DNA from: Henriciella sp. | GTDB lineage: Bacteria > Pseudomonadota > Alphaproteobacteria > Caulobacterales > Hyphomonadaceae | Direction of reading: 5' to 3' | Length of the DNA: 64,000 nt | Assembly (NCBI GenBank): GCA_030066975.1 | Contig: JASJAO010000007.1 | Coordinates: forward strand, 1 to 64,000 | In this document: positions 52,518 through 60,824 of the stretch, in pieces | Numbering within the stretch: position 1 is the first letter of the stretch | Layout: every line of letters starts with the position of its first letter | Notes under the pieces: generated by a model | Told to the model about the DNA's origin: nothing | What the model saw: the letters and a program-made list of their open reading frames with translations, nothing else | The model's database searches: none | Translations under genes and position numbers: made by a program

Positions 52518-53956
52518 GCGGCTTCGTCATGACAGCGGCCCATAAAGTACCTCTTGCAACCAAAACGCTCTATGGTAGCGGCGCAGTTGCCACCGGCGTC
52601 AAGGACACTGCCTTCAACGTCTTTCTGCTTTTCTTTTATACCCAGGTAGCCGGGCTCCCCGGTGCACTGGCGGGTATTGCCATCTTCGTCGCGCTCTTGC
52701 TCGATGCCATAAGCGATCCCCTTATCGGATACTGGTCGGATCGCTTCACCTCAAGCTGGGGACGGCGTCATCCCTTCATGTATTTCGCCGCCATCCCAAT
52801 GGGCGTGTCCTTCTTCTTCCTGTTCAATCCGCCGAGCGACGCAGGCCCGCAGTTCCTGTTTGCCTGGATGCTCGTGTTTGCGGTTCTGGTACGGTTCTTC
52901 ATGACCTTTTATGCTGTGCCATCCAGCGCGCTCATTGCAGAGATGACCTCGAACTATGATGAACGGACATCCCTTTCTGGATACCGCGTGTTGCTCGGAT
53001 GGTTCGGTGGCCTCGCATTCGCAACGATTGGATATGTCGTGTTCTTCGCACCGAGTGAGGCTTTTGAGGATGGGCGTCTTGATCCAGGCGCCTATCAAGA
53101 CTTCGCACTGCTCGGTGCCAGCCTCATCGTAACGGCCATTCTGCTCTGTGCGATTGGAACACATCATCTCATCCCGCAGCTCAAAAAGGCGGCGAGTGAT
53201 GCCGCCAGATCAGAAGGACTGAGGAAAGACTTTTCCAATATGTTGCGCAATCGGCCATTTATGATCCTGGTCGCTATCATCTTCGTGTCGGCATCCGCTT
53301 TCGGCTTCACCGAAGTCATCGGCCTTTACATGTTCACCTATTTCTGGGGGCTCAGCACCACCGACCTTGCGGGCCTTACCCTCGTCGCTTTTTTAGGAAC
53401 GCTCAGTGCCTTCATTCTGGCTCCCTGGTTGTCTCAGCGGTACGATAAGGGGCCGATCGCATTCATGGCCATTGTCATTCTGATGGTGACCTATCCATCA
53501 TTTATCGGAATGAGGTTTTTGGGATTCCTGCCTGAGAATGGCGATCCAAACCTGATGATTGCTCTGAGCATAAACGCGGTGATTACAGTGTTCGCAGCGG
53601 TAACGATGGCAATCTTATTTGTTTCAATGATTGCCGATACGATTGATAAGAACGAACTCACAACAGGTCAGCGTCAGGAAGCCATTTACACATCCGCCTA
53701 CACATTTTCGATGAAAGCCACGTCCGGCCTTGGCGGGCTCATGGCGGGGATTGCCCTTCAGCTCATCCGGTTCCCACAAAACGTTGAGGCGAGTGATGTT
53801 CCGCAAGCGACGCTTGATGGGCTCGGCATGATTGTCGCTGTGATCATTATTGTGTTCTGGTTTGTCGCTTTGATGATTTTACGGTTTTACCCGCTGACCC
53901 GGCAGTCGCACGCGGCAATACTCGATCAGCTTGCAAACCGCGCGGCTACTAAATGA
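52514..53956 (+). CDS. GPH-family/MFS transporter
   Basis: A 480-aa transporter with about twelve membrane segments. The motifs LLDAISDPLIGYWSDR and SSWGRRHPFMYFAAIPMG are typical of the GPH family. It is coupled to the esterase gene by an ATGA-type overlap. It may import the substrate of the pathway or a glycoside of it. It is a different branch from the glucan transporter at 30584. Confidence 0.87.
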   Translation: MSGFVMTAAHKVPLATKTLYGSGAVATGVKDTAFNVFLLFFYTQVAGLPGALAGIAIFVALLLDAISDPLIGYWSDRFTSSWGRRHPFMYFAAIPMGVSFFFLFNPPSDAGPQFLFAWMLVFAVLVRFFMTFYAVPSSALIAEMTSNYDERTSLSGYRVLLGWFGGLAFATIGYVVFFAPSEAFEDGRLDPGAYQDFALLGASLIVTAILLCAIGTHHLIPQLKKAASDAARSEGLRKDFSNMLRNRPFMILVAIIFVSASAFGFTEVIGLYMFTYFWGLSTTDLAGLTLVAFLGTLSAFILAPWLSQRYDKGPIAFMAIVILMVTYPSFIGMRFLGFLPENGDPNLMIALSINAVITVFAAVTMAILFVSMIADTIDKNELTTGQRQEAIYTSAYTFSMKATSGLGGLMAGIALQLIRFPQNVEASDVPQATLDGLGMIVAVIIIVFWFVALMILRFYPLTRQSHAAILDQLANRAATK

Positions 53957-54091
53957 TCCAAGAGTGCACAAACAGCTCCTAATTTACAGGGAGCCTTTGA
54001 CCGGCTTCACGACCATGATGTATGTCTGGCGCAAAAGAGGCTTATATGTCTTCACATCGGGCTTTGAGGCGGACGACGCCAGGTTGGTACT

Positions 54092-54721
54092 ATGAGCGAA
54101 TTGTCGGGTAAGTTTCCAAAACGCGAAAAGAAGAAAGCTGAAACGCGCAAGAAGATCATCCTTGCCTCGCTCGACCTGTTTTTCGAGCGTGACAGCAGCG
54201 ATGATGTCACGCTGGAAGAAGTCGCAGAGCGCGCGGGCATACATGTTCAAACCCTATACCGCCACTTTCCAAACAAGGTCAGTCTCATGCTGGCGGGCGA
54301 CCAGCACTATCTCGATCAATTTGAGGCCTTCATCAAGGACCCGATCCGAGAAGGTGATACATTCTCGATTTGGCGAGAGTGGCTAAAATTTGCCTATCGG
54401 GAATTTCTTGAGGATGAGAGCAAGTACAAGGGCCTATATCTCAGAAAGTTTGAATCCATGAGCGGCGTTGCGGGCTTATGGAAAATTCAGAATGCTTATG
54501 AAGATATCCTCTGCGCCTCGCTCGCACGAGATTTTGGGATGAGTGCTGAAGGTATGGGATTGCCGCGTTTGGTTGCCGGAATGCTGACGGCGGGAAATGC
54601 GGCTGTTGTCCGGCGCTTTACCGAGCAAGAGATCGATTTCATGGGCGAAACGCTTGAGACCGTTGCAATGGTTAAAAGCCTATTTTCACATTTGATTGTG
54701 GATCAGGCCAAGTCTGCGTGA
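54092..54721 (+). CDS. TetR-family transcriptional regulator
   Basis: A 209-aa regulator. The N-terminal helix-turn-helix reads KKAETRKKIILASLDLFFE, then TLEEVAERAGIHVQTLYRHFPNK. The C-terminal ligand domain has no assigned family. It follows the transporter gene by 135 bp and is convergent with the TonB receptor. The palindrome at 50977 is the best candidate site. It probably responds to the pathway substrate. Confidence 0.9.
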   Translation: MSELSGKFPKREKKKAETRKKIILASLDLFFERDSSDDVTLEEVAERAGIHVQTLYRHFPNKVSLMLAGDQHYLDQFEAFIKDPIREGDTFSIWREWLKFAYREFLEDESKYKGLYLRKFESMSGVAGLWKIQNAYEDILCASLARDFGMSAEGMGLPRLVAGMLTAGNAAVVRRFTEQEIDFMGETLETVAMVKSLFSHLIVDQAKSA

Positions 54722-54725
54722 GGCT

Positions 54726-54765
54726 AAAAAAATGGGCCGCAAATGCCAAAGACAGTTTGCGACCC
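54726..54765 (-). terminator. Terminator after the TonB receptor gene
   Basis: On the minus strand GGGTCGCAAA and TTTGCGGCCC pair in nine of ten positions around a 12-base loop, and ATTTTTTT follows. It lies just past the receptor stop at 54782 and between two convergent genes. On the plus strand the hairpin lacks a T-run. Confidence 0.8.
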
Positions 54766-54781
54766 TTAGGAGTGAGGCTTT

Positions 54782-57301
54782 TTAGAAGCGCTTCTGGAGT
54801 TCGATGAAGAAATTGCGCTGACTTACAAACTGCTCAAGACGCACGAAACCAAGCTCTGGCGTTGAGACGGTCACAGAGTCGGGCACGTCTTCATCAAACA
54901 CGTTGCTGACAGACCCAATAATCGTCCAATCTCCCCGTTCATTGGTCCAGATCGCACGGAGATTGAGGATGTCATTTGACTCGATTGTGTAGACGGGATC
55001 GTCAAACAGCGTGTTGTGCAGGTCGTCCGTATACGTCCAGTCGCCCAGTAAGGTGAGATCACCTGAGTCTGCAAGTTCAAACGTGTAACCTGCAAATGCG
55101 GTGAGCGAATGTTCGGGCGAACGCGGCAGAGTGCTGCCTTCGACTGACTCTGTCACACCAAGCGCATCATTGATCAGCAAGGTGCCAAAGGACTCAATTT
55201 CAGTATCAAGGTAGCCGTAATTGAAACCAAGTTGCAGCGCTTCTGTCGGAAGCCATTGCGCTTCGATCTCCAACCCGGCTGTCCGTGATTCCGGCACGTT
55301 GACGATGAGTTGTTGAACAATCCCACCATCATTCACAAAGTTCACTGGCGCCTGTTGATCCTGATAATCATAGTAAAAAACACTGGCTGCAAATTGGACC
55401 GTGCCCTCGGCATTTTGTGCTTTGGCGCCGATCTCATAGGCATCTACAAGCTCCTCATCAACGAAGCGTTCGTCTTGAGGTGTCGTCGGATCATCTGGAG
55501 TTAACTGACCGAGCCGCATGCCTCCAGATTTATAGCCTCGCGTGTACTGAGCATACATGAGACCGTCTTGACCGAACTCGCGGCTAAGGCCTGCAGTTCC
55601 AGTCAAAGCATCCCACTGGTTCTCGAAGGTTCGAGTATTGTCGTTCGGCGTCAATTGTATCCACTGGATTGGAGCGCCTATGCCAGCACCCGCACCAAAA
55701 GCGCCGTTCGGATCAAACGCATAAACGTTTTGTTCCTCGAAGCCTTTTTTTTCATCCTCGGTGTAGCGAAGGCCGAGCTTGGCTGACCATCCTGGCGCAA
55801 ACTCCCAATCAACTTGGCCGTAGGCAGCGATAGCTTGCGAGTCCAGAATACCGGTTTGGAAATAGTAGCTATTGTCCGGATTGGCCTCTCCAGGCGCCCC
55901 GCCCAGCCCGCAGATATAATCCGGCGCGAAGCCAAAAAAGCAGGCGCCCGTGTTCAGGGTAAAATCGAAGATTTGAGGCGTTCCAGCATCCACCGCCTGG
56001 GGCAGATTCAGCGCGAAGGGCTGCTCCGAGTTCTCTTCATAATAATAAAGACCCGCAATCCATTGGACTGCGCCGTCCCCGTTCGAAAGGAATTGAAGCT
56101 CGTGGCTGGAAGTCTCCAGATCATCGCCAATTTCATTCACATGAAACGTCGTTGTCACAGTACCAAATGGGTCAGCGCCAGTCGGATCCGTTGTGCTCAG
56201 CGTGTGCGAGGCGCGCGCCGTGCCATCCGCATCGGCGGCATAATCGAAGCTGCGCCGGTAGTTTGACCCCAAATACTTTATGTCGAAGAGATCGGTATTC
56301 CATTCGACTTCCCAATTGAACTCATGGATATCCTCAAAGCGTGTCCGTCCGGCGAAATCGAGACTTTGGGCAAGAGGGTCGCCTACACTCGGATTGGTGT
56401 CGTTCAAACCGTACAACACGTTTGGGGTTAATGCGCCCAAATAGGTTAAGGCCGGAGCCGCGGGGGCCCGAAAGTCATAGGCTTCTGTTCGGCGATCCGT
56501 AACCGCTGTTCCGTCAATGAACTCAGTCCGGTATCTACCCCAAACGGAGAGCCTGTCGCTGAAATTATGGGTAAGCTGTAGGTCAATCGAGTATTGCTCG
56601 TCATCACTCGCGATTTCAGATGTGCCCGACGCAGTATTGTCATAACGACCCTCGCCCTGAAAATTAGCATGCAGATTAATCCGGTATGCCGTTGTATCAG
56701 AACTAAAGAGCGGGCCACTTGAGGTGAAAGCCCCATCGATTGCTTCGAACTTTCCAAGACGAATACGGACTTCATTCTCCGGTTCAAATTGCGGTCGTTT
56801 GGAGATGAGATTAATCAGACCCCCGATCGCATTGCGTCCAAAGAGCGTGCCCTGTGGGCCCCTCAGAACCTCTATACGCTCGACAAAGAGCGGCGATCTA
56901 TCGAGTGTCAGGGCATCAGGCGTATAAGCGCCGTCTATGTAGGTTGCGACACCGGGATCGGTTCCGAGCGCATTGTCGAGACGGCCGATCCCGCGAATGG
57001 TAATCCGGTTCGGACTAACCTGATAAGTCATACCTGGCGTGAAGTCGGCAATATCGTTGGCGTCCAAAATACCCAGATTGTCGCGGTCTTCAGACGTGAA
57101 TGCTGAGATCGCAACGGGTGTGTCGAGGAGAGATGTTTCGCGGCGTTCACCGGTCACAGTGACATTTGGAAGCCTCTTCATCTCCGTATTTTCAGATTCG
57201 GCGTTCTCACCAACAATAGCGTCCTGTCCGTGTGCGCCTGCTGCGAACACCATGAGCGCTCCAAACGACGCACTCGCCCTGATGACGATCTTATAGTCCA
57301 T
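54782..57301 (-). CDS. TonB-dependent receptor (839 aa)
   Basis: An outer-membrane receptor with a signal peptide (about residues 1-25, ending near AAGAHGQ), a TonB-box-like NVTVTGERRETSLLDTPVAIS segment, the plug with RGIGRLDN and EVLRGPQGTLFGRNAIGG, and a barrel ending in RNFFIELQKRF. This is the type common in sphingomonad and hyphomonad catabolic loci and unlike the larger glucan receptor. It is placed beside the monooxygenase/esterase genes and probably takes up their hydrophobic substrate. Confidence 0.93.
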   Translation of the reverse strand: MDYKIVIRASASFGALMVFAAGAHGQDAIVGENAESENTEMKRLPNVTVTGERRETSLLDTPVAISAFTSEDRDNLGILDANDIADFTPGMTYQVSPNRITIRGIGRLDNALGTDPGVATYIDGAYTPDALTLDRSPLFVERIEVLRGPQGTLFGRNAIGGLINLISKRPQFEPENEVRIRLGKFEAIDGAFTSSGPLFSSDTTAYRINLHANFQGEGRYDNTASGTSEIASDDEQYSIDLQLTHNFSDRLSVWGRYRTEFIDGTAVTDRRTEAYDFRAPAAPALTYLGALTPNVLYGLNDTNPSVGDPLAQSLDFAGRTRFEDIHEFNWEVEWNTDLFDIKYLGSNYRRSFDYAADADGTARASHTLSTTDPTGADPFGTVTTTFHVNEIGDDLETSSHELQFLSNGDGAVQWIAGLYYYEENSEQPFALNLPQAVDAGTPQIFDFTLNTGACFFGFAPDYICGLGGAPGEANPDNSYYFQTGILDSQAIAAYGQVDWEFAPGWSAKLGLRYTEDEKKGFEEQNVYAFDPNGAFGAGAGIGAPIQWIQLTPNDNTRTFENQWDALTGTAGLSREFGQDGLMYAQYTRGYKSGGMRLGQLTPDDPTTPQDERFVDEELVDAYEIGAKAQNAEGTVQFAASVFYYDYQDQQAPVNFVNDGGIVQQLIVNVPESRTAGLEIEAQWLPTEALQLGFNYGYLDTEIESFGTLLINDALGVTESVEGSTLPRSPEHSLTAFAGYTFELADSGDLTLLGDWTYTDDLHNTLFDDPVYTIESNDILNLRAIWTNERGDWTIIGSVSNVFDEDVPDSVTVSTPELGFVRLEQFVSQRNFFIELQKRF

Positions 57302-57747
57302 GCTTTTCCTCCCATGGCGGCGAACTTCGACTCGTCTACTGAACCATTAACTTGAGTGTAGTGAGCTATCGCGAAATGTAAAGTAGAATCGAAACCGGCT
57401 TCGTGCACGTGCAATCTATTGACGGGGATTGTCAGCCGAACTTGGACACAAGATGTTTGAGTTGGCTTTTCCGGATGAGCAAAGCCCCGTTGCGCTAGTT
57501 CAACACGTCTCCGAAGATCATCCAGCTTGCTGTAACGATGTAGCTCAGGTTTCCGCTGTCTCTGCACAACATTGAAGACCTACTCCACGAACGCGGGATC
57601 GATATCTGTCATGAAAGCATGCAGACATGAGTAGACCGTTTCGGGCCAATCTGCGCTGGATGAACGCCACCTTCCAAACGGTGCTGGAAACCGGTTCGCA
57701 TTGAACTGACAGCACCGTCTCGGCGGCTTAACGTTATACAACCAAGC
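57302..57747. mobile_element. Intergenic region with transposase-tail remnant
   Basis: No intact gene is seen. At 57655-57707 a short frame RANLRWMNATFQTVLETGSH followed by a stop looks like the end of a transposase; CTGGAAACCGGTTCGC at 57684-57699 matches 41761-41776 in 15 of 16 bases, and both are soon followed by ACTGACA. The first 60 bp should hold the TonB receptor promoter. The rest shows nothing I can name. Confidence 0.5.
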
Positions 57748-58221
57748 CTACATCGGGCCGTAGGGTCGATAATAGGTTGGTTCGTATTCTTTCAGAGAAT
57801 AGTGTTGCTCCAAAAATGTGACCAGGTCCGCCAGTTCGGTGACGGTCATGATATCATTCTGAGTGCGCATCAGGGAGGCCCCGTCTTGCTCCACAGCCTC
57901 GTCCAGGTGTGTCTGTGAAATCTTGTGTGAGGGATTGATCACGGAGGTGACGAGTTCGCCATAGGTGTAGATTCGTGTTTTCTCACCGCCGAGAACAATT
58001 GTCCGTTCTGGTACATCGAGGTCACCCCTTAAGCCGGTGACGCCGCTGACGGTGTGGCAAGAAATACAGCCCATTTCGACAAAGGTCATCTGACCGGCTT
58101 CGGCGTTGCCTTCCGGAAGCGAAAACCCTCTGGATTCGGGGGGTTGGCAGGCTGACAGCACCAAGATGGTCGCACAAACCGATATTATCTGTGCGAGCGT
58201 TGATCCGATTGAGATGCGCAT
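57748..58221 (-). CDS. Small c-type cytochrome lipoprotein
   Basis: A 157-aa protein. The signal peptide MRISIGSTLAQIISVCATIL runs to the lipobox LSAC, and one haem site CISCH lies in the first half of the mature protein, with Met ligands possible further on. ATG 58221 is chosen because AGGAGG stands seven bases upstream; the open frame extends to 58335. It should carry electrons in the periplasm. It is last in a minus-strand group with the YtfJ/DUF2953 genes, though a 110-bp gap separates them. Confidence 0.85.
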   Translation of the reverse strand: MRISIGSTLAQIISVCATILVLSACQPPESRGFSLPEGNAEAGQMTFVEMGCISCHTVSGVTGLRGDLDVPERTIVLGGEKTRIYTYGELVTSVINPSHKISQTHLDEAVEQDGASLMRTQNDIMTVTELADLVTFLEQHYSLKEYEPTYYRPYGPM

Positions 58222-58331
58222 GACAAAACCTCCTGAGTATCTCAAAGAGTCTAATTTCGCCCGGCCCGGTCGGCCTTGATAAAAATCAATCTTCGGCTGA
58301 AGGCGTGTCTGTATCGCAGGATCGCCGCCGA

Positions 58332-58610
58332 TCACGGCGCCTCATCTGTGACATCCAAACTTGAGACCGCTTGATTGAACTCAGCCCATTCAGCCGGGTA
58401 GGTATCGGCCACTTCAGAAAGCGAAACGGGCACGCCGTCCGCCGTGTAGGCTTCAATACGCTGATGGATGGCTGAAAGTAGAATTTCAGGGGCTTGGCGC
58501 GCGGTGTATATCAGCCGTCCGGCAGACGCTTCCCCTCCAAGATGTCGCTCTGCGATAGCGCCAACGACGTTGTCGCGATCAAGCCTGATGATCTGCAGAT
58601 GATAGCTCAT
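58332..58610 (-). CDS. Small protein of unknown function
   Basis: A 92-aa protein starting MSYHLQIIRLDRDNVVGAIA. The start codon overlaps the stop of the DUF2953 gene (ATGA at 58610-58607), so it is cotranslated. No family is recognised. It has a mixed alpha/beta look and no membrane segment. The tight overlap suggests a role linked to its neighbours. Confidence 0.65.
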   Translation of the reverse strand: MSYHLQIIRLDRDNVVGAIAERHLGGEASAGRLIYTARQAPEILLSAIHQRIEAYTADGVPVSLSEVADTYPAEWAEFNQAVSSLDVTDEAP

Positions 58611-59155
58611 CGTCTGCGCGCAAAGATATACCACGCGATCCATATGGCTGTCGGTGTGAGCATGATGGGGGTGAAGCGAAACTGAGCCGCAAGCGTCAAA
58701 TCAAGCCGGGTGTTTGAAAAGTCTGGTTGCGCAGTGATAGCGAACCGCTGCTGGTCCCCCACCCCATACAGAACGGGCGATAAATAGCCGTATAGCTCCC
58801 CTGTCGCGGCTGGATCGGTCAAACCAAAATCCAGGTGGAGGGAAAGGCGCTGCCACCGGATGGTGGAAACTATTTTTCGGATCGCTTTTGGGACCACCAC
58901 CAAGATGTTCTTAAGGCGAGAGTTGGAAATTTGCGCACGTGGGTTTCGGTTGTCCCTTGTGGTTCGCCGATCTGGAATTGTCGGAATATCAATCCAAGGA
59001 GTTAGTCCAGCAAACAGCTTGAAACGAAATCTGCCCGTGTCGCCCCGCTGCCCCGTGCGGCAGTCGACGAAGATTGGCAGAGAAATGAGCAACAAGAGTC
59101 CCACGAGGCCGAAGATCACGATGGACAACCCGACTTCGCCCAGGGTGCCCAACAT
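58607..59155 (-). CDS. DUF2953-like membrane protein
   Basis: A 182-aa protein with one N-terminal membrane segment (about residues 8-28), a charged middle and a C-terminal hydrophobic segment. The FRFKLFAGLTPW region and the LHLDFGLTDPAATGELYGYL stretch match DUF2953 proteins (YtfI in Bacillus). It is 6 bp downstream of the YtfJ-like gene, the same pair order that is known from spore formers. Its role here is unknown. Confidence 0.65.
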   Translation of the reverse strand: MLGTLGEVGLSIVIFGLVGLLLLISLPIFVDCRTGQRGDTGRFRFKLFAGLTPWIDIPTIPDRRTTRDNRNPRAQISNSRLKNILVVVPKAIRKIVSTIRWQRLSLHLDFGLTDPAATGELYGYLSPVLYGVGDQQRFAITAQPDFSNTRLDLTLAAQFRFTPIMLTPTAIWIAWYIFARRR

Positions 59156-59161
59156 AGCGGT

Positions 59162-59524
59162 TTAGCTCTTCTTGCTGCGCGTCGACGAGTCTCTACCCGC
59201 CGGTTTGTCCATAGCGTGTGAAGCCGTTTCGCCAATGACTTCAGCCAAAGTGCGCATCGCGCCGCGAATGCCTTCGACCCGCGCGCCTTCCTTATCAATA
59301 ATGATTGCCCCAAGTGGCTTAATCCCACCACCGCCACCCGAACCGCCGCCAGGTCCATCCTTTATATTGGATGTACCGCCAGCCCCGAATCCGAAGCCAT
59401 AGCTGACCATCGGGATAATGGTCGCGCCGTCCCGTTCAATCGGATCGCCGAGGACGTTTTTGGCGTTAAGCAGCTTGTCCAGTTCCTCCACAGTCCCTTT
59501 GAGAAGGTTCTCTACCTCATTCAT
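59162..59524 (-). CDS. YtfJ/GerW-family protein
   Basis: A 120-aa protein with a helical N terminus (MNEVENLLKGTVEELDKLL), GFGFGAGG, a Gly-rich linker of about ten residues and a GGIKPLGAIIIDKEG segment, all typical of the YtfJ/GerW family. CAGGAG stands upstream of ATG 59524. In Bacillus this family is a sporulation protein, but it also occurs in non-sporulating bacteria. It lies with a DUF2953 gene, its known partner type. Confidence 0.8.
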   Translation of the reverse strand: MNEVENLLKGTVEELDKLLNAKNVLGDPIERDGATIIPMVSYGFGFGAGGTSNIKDGPGGGSGGGGGIKPLGAIIIDKEGARVEGIRGAMRTLAEVIGETASHAMDKPAGRDSSTRSKKS

Positions 59525-59664
59525 CGCATACTCCTGTCTGGTTCGGGTTTTCTTACTTCTACGGGCGGGTGGCGCGCTCAACTTGATCTGCGTCATTCCC
59601 GGGACGGTTTGTTTGAGCCAGGTCAAACAGCAGGCGGGCTGCGGCGATTAAAATCGCGCCGTAA

Positions 59665-60138
59665 ATGATCCAGGAGGGCTTCTCAGTGGACCGAGCCACG
59701 AAGGAAAAAATCGTGTCGATAATTGACCGGGCGAGCGACCTTTCGATTGCAACCAATCGACCAGACGGATATCCGCAGAATACCACCGTCAGCTATGTGA
59801 ATGATGGTCTGGCCATCTATTTCGGCACGTCCGACAAAGCCCAGAAGGCTCAGAACATCGCGCAGGACGACAAGATATCGCTCACCATCAACCTGCCCTA
59901 CTCCAATTGGGAACACATTCGCGGAATTTCGCTGGGAGGGCGCGCCTGTCGTATCGTGGATGCCGAGGAGTTCCAGAAGGTTGGCGAACTCATGTATGAT
60001 AAATTTCCGCAAATCGTAGCCTACGCGCCTGACGCGGCAACACTGGGCGAGTTGTTGCTGTTTCGGATTGATCCAGAAGTCATTTCCGTGCTGGACTATT
60101 CAAAAGGGTTTGGACACGCGGATCTGTTTCGACTGTAA
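59665..60138 (+). CDS. Pyridoxamine 5'-phosphate oxidase-family (split-barrel flavin-binding) protein
   Basis: A 157-aa split-barrel protein. ATKEKIVSIIDRASDLSIAT and GYPQNTTVSYVNDGLAIYFG are typical of the N-terminal strands of PNPOx-like proteins, and KAQNIAQDDKISLTIN follows. Such proteins bind FMN, F420 or haem; the exact cofactor is not clear. It is divergent from the ytfJ-like gene. Confidence 0.8.
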   Translation: MIQEGFSVDRATKEKIVSIIDRASDLSIATNRPDGYPQNTTVSYVNDGLAIYFGTSDKAQKAQNIAQDDKISLTINLPYSNWEHIRGISLGGRACRIVDAEEFQKVGELMYDKFPQIVAYAPDAATLGELLLFRIDPEVISVLDYSKGFGHADLFRL

Positions 60139-60183
60139 CGATGCCAAACCAATAATCGCCCGGCTCCAAGTCCCCTGCGCGTC

Positions 60184-60690
60184 TCAAGACCGATCGATCT
60201 GGCTCTCCAGGTTTTCTTTCACCACACTGGCTGAGAATGTGTAGGGATCGTTGTCTGGTTTGTCGCCGCGATGCAGAGTTATAAAGGCCACAGACTCATA
60301 TCGTTTGGACTCCTCAAAGGTGCGCGTCGGATCGCAAAGGAAGCCATAGCTGCGATACGGAAACCGGGTGTCGTAACGGACGTGATAGGAACATGGTCTG
60401 GTATCGGTGCTGCGATACTCGGTGTGACACTCGGTATCGGTTTCGAGCACTTTGAAATGATCATAGCCGTTATTCAGCGTAATCTCTGACATTCGATAGA
60501 GAAGGAAGTTTTCAACAGTGGCACGCGGCGTCGACGAGTCGCCATTGTAGGACACTCGATAGCGGTCGTCTTCAATTCTCTGTTCAGTGTATCCAAAATC
60601 GTTCGGATTATCTGCCGCCTCATAAACAGGGGTCGTCGCGCATGCCACGAGGCCAAGGGCACACAGCCCGCTTAGGATGAGTTTCTGCAT
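60184..60690 (-). CDS. CC0125/CC1285-type lipoprotein
   Basis: A 168-aa lipoprotein. The signal peptide MQKLILSGLCALGLVAC has Cys17 as the lipidated residue. GYTEQRIEDDRYRVSYNGDS, then ATVENFLLYRMSEITLNNGY, matches a lipoprotein family widespread in Caulobacterales and relatives, with no known function. Two cysteines (DTECH and RPCSY) may pair. GGAGAAATCG precedes ATG 60690. Confidence 0.8.
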   Translation of the reverse strand: MQKLILSGLCALGLVACATTPVYEAADNPNDFGYTEQRIEDDRYRVSYNGDSSTPRATVENFLLYRMSEITLNNGYDHFKVLETDTECHTEYRSTDTRPCSYHVRYDTRFPYRSYGFLCDPTRTFEESKRYESVAFITLHRGDKPDNDPYTFSASVVKENLESQIDRS

Positions 60691-60824
60691 CGATTTCTCC
60701 TCGACTCGTCTTTGATGCACTGAACTTGTTGTGAGATATCTCAGTCCGTTTCGACGTTTGGCTGTTGAGCAATGTCAAAAAGGTCATATGAATCTTCGTT
60801 TAGTGCTCCGACCTCGGAGGATTA

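Noticed and set aside
54734-54765. Terminator for the tetR gene on the plus strand
   Set aside because: No T-run follows on the plus strand; the T-run is on the minus strand, so it serves the receptor gene.
57178-57567. 129-aa minus-strand reading frame upstream of the TonB receptor
   Set aside because: It overlaps the receptor start and its promoter, has no family features and looks like a chance frame.
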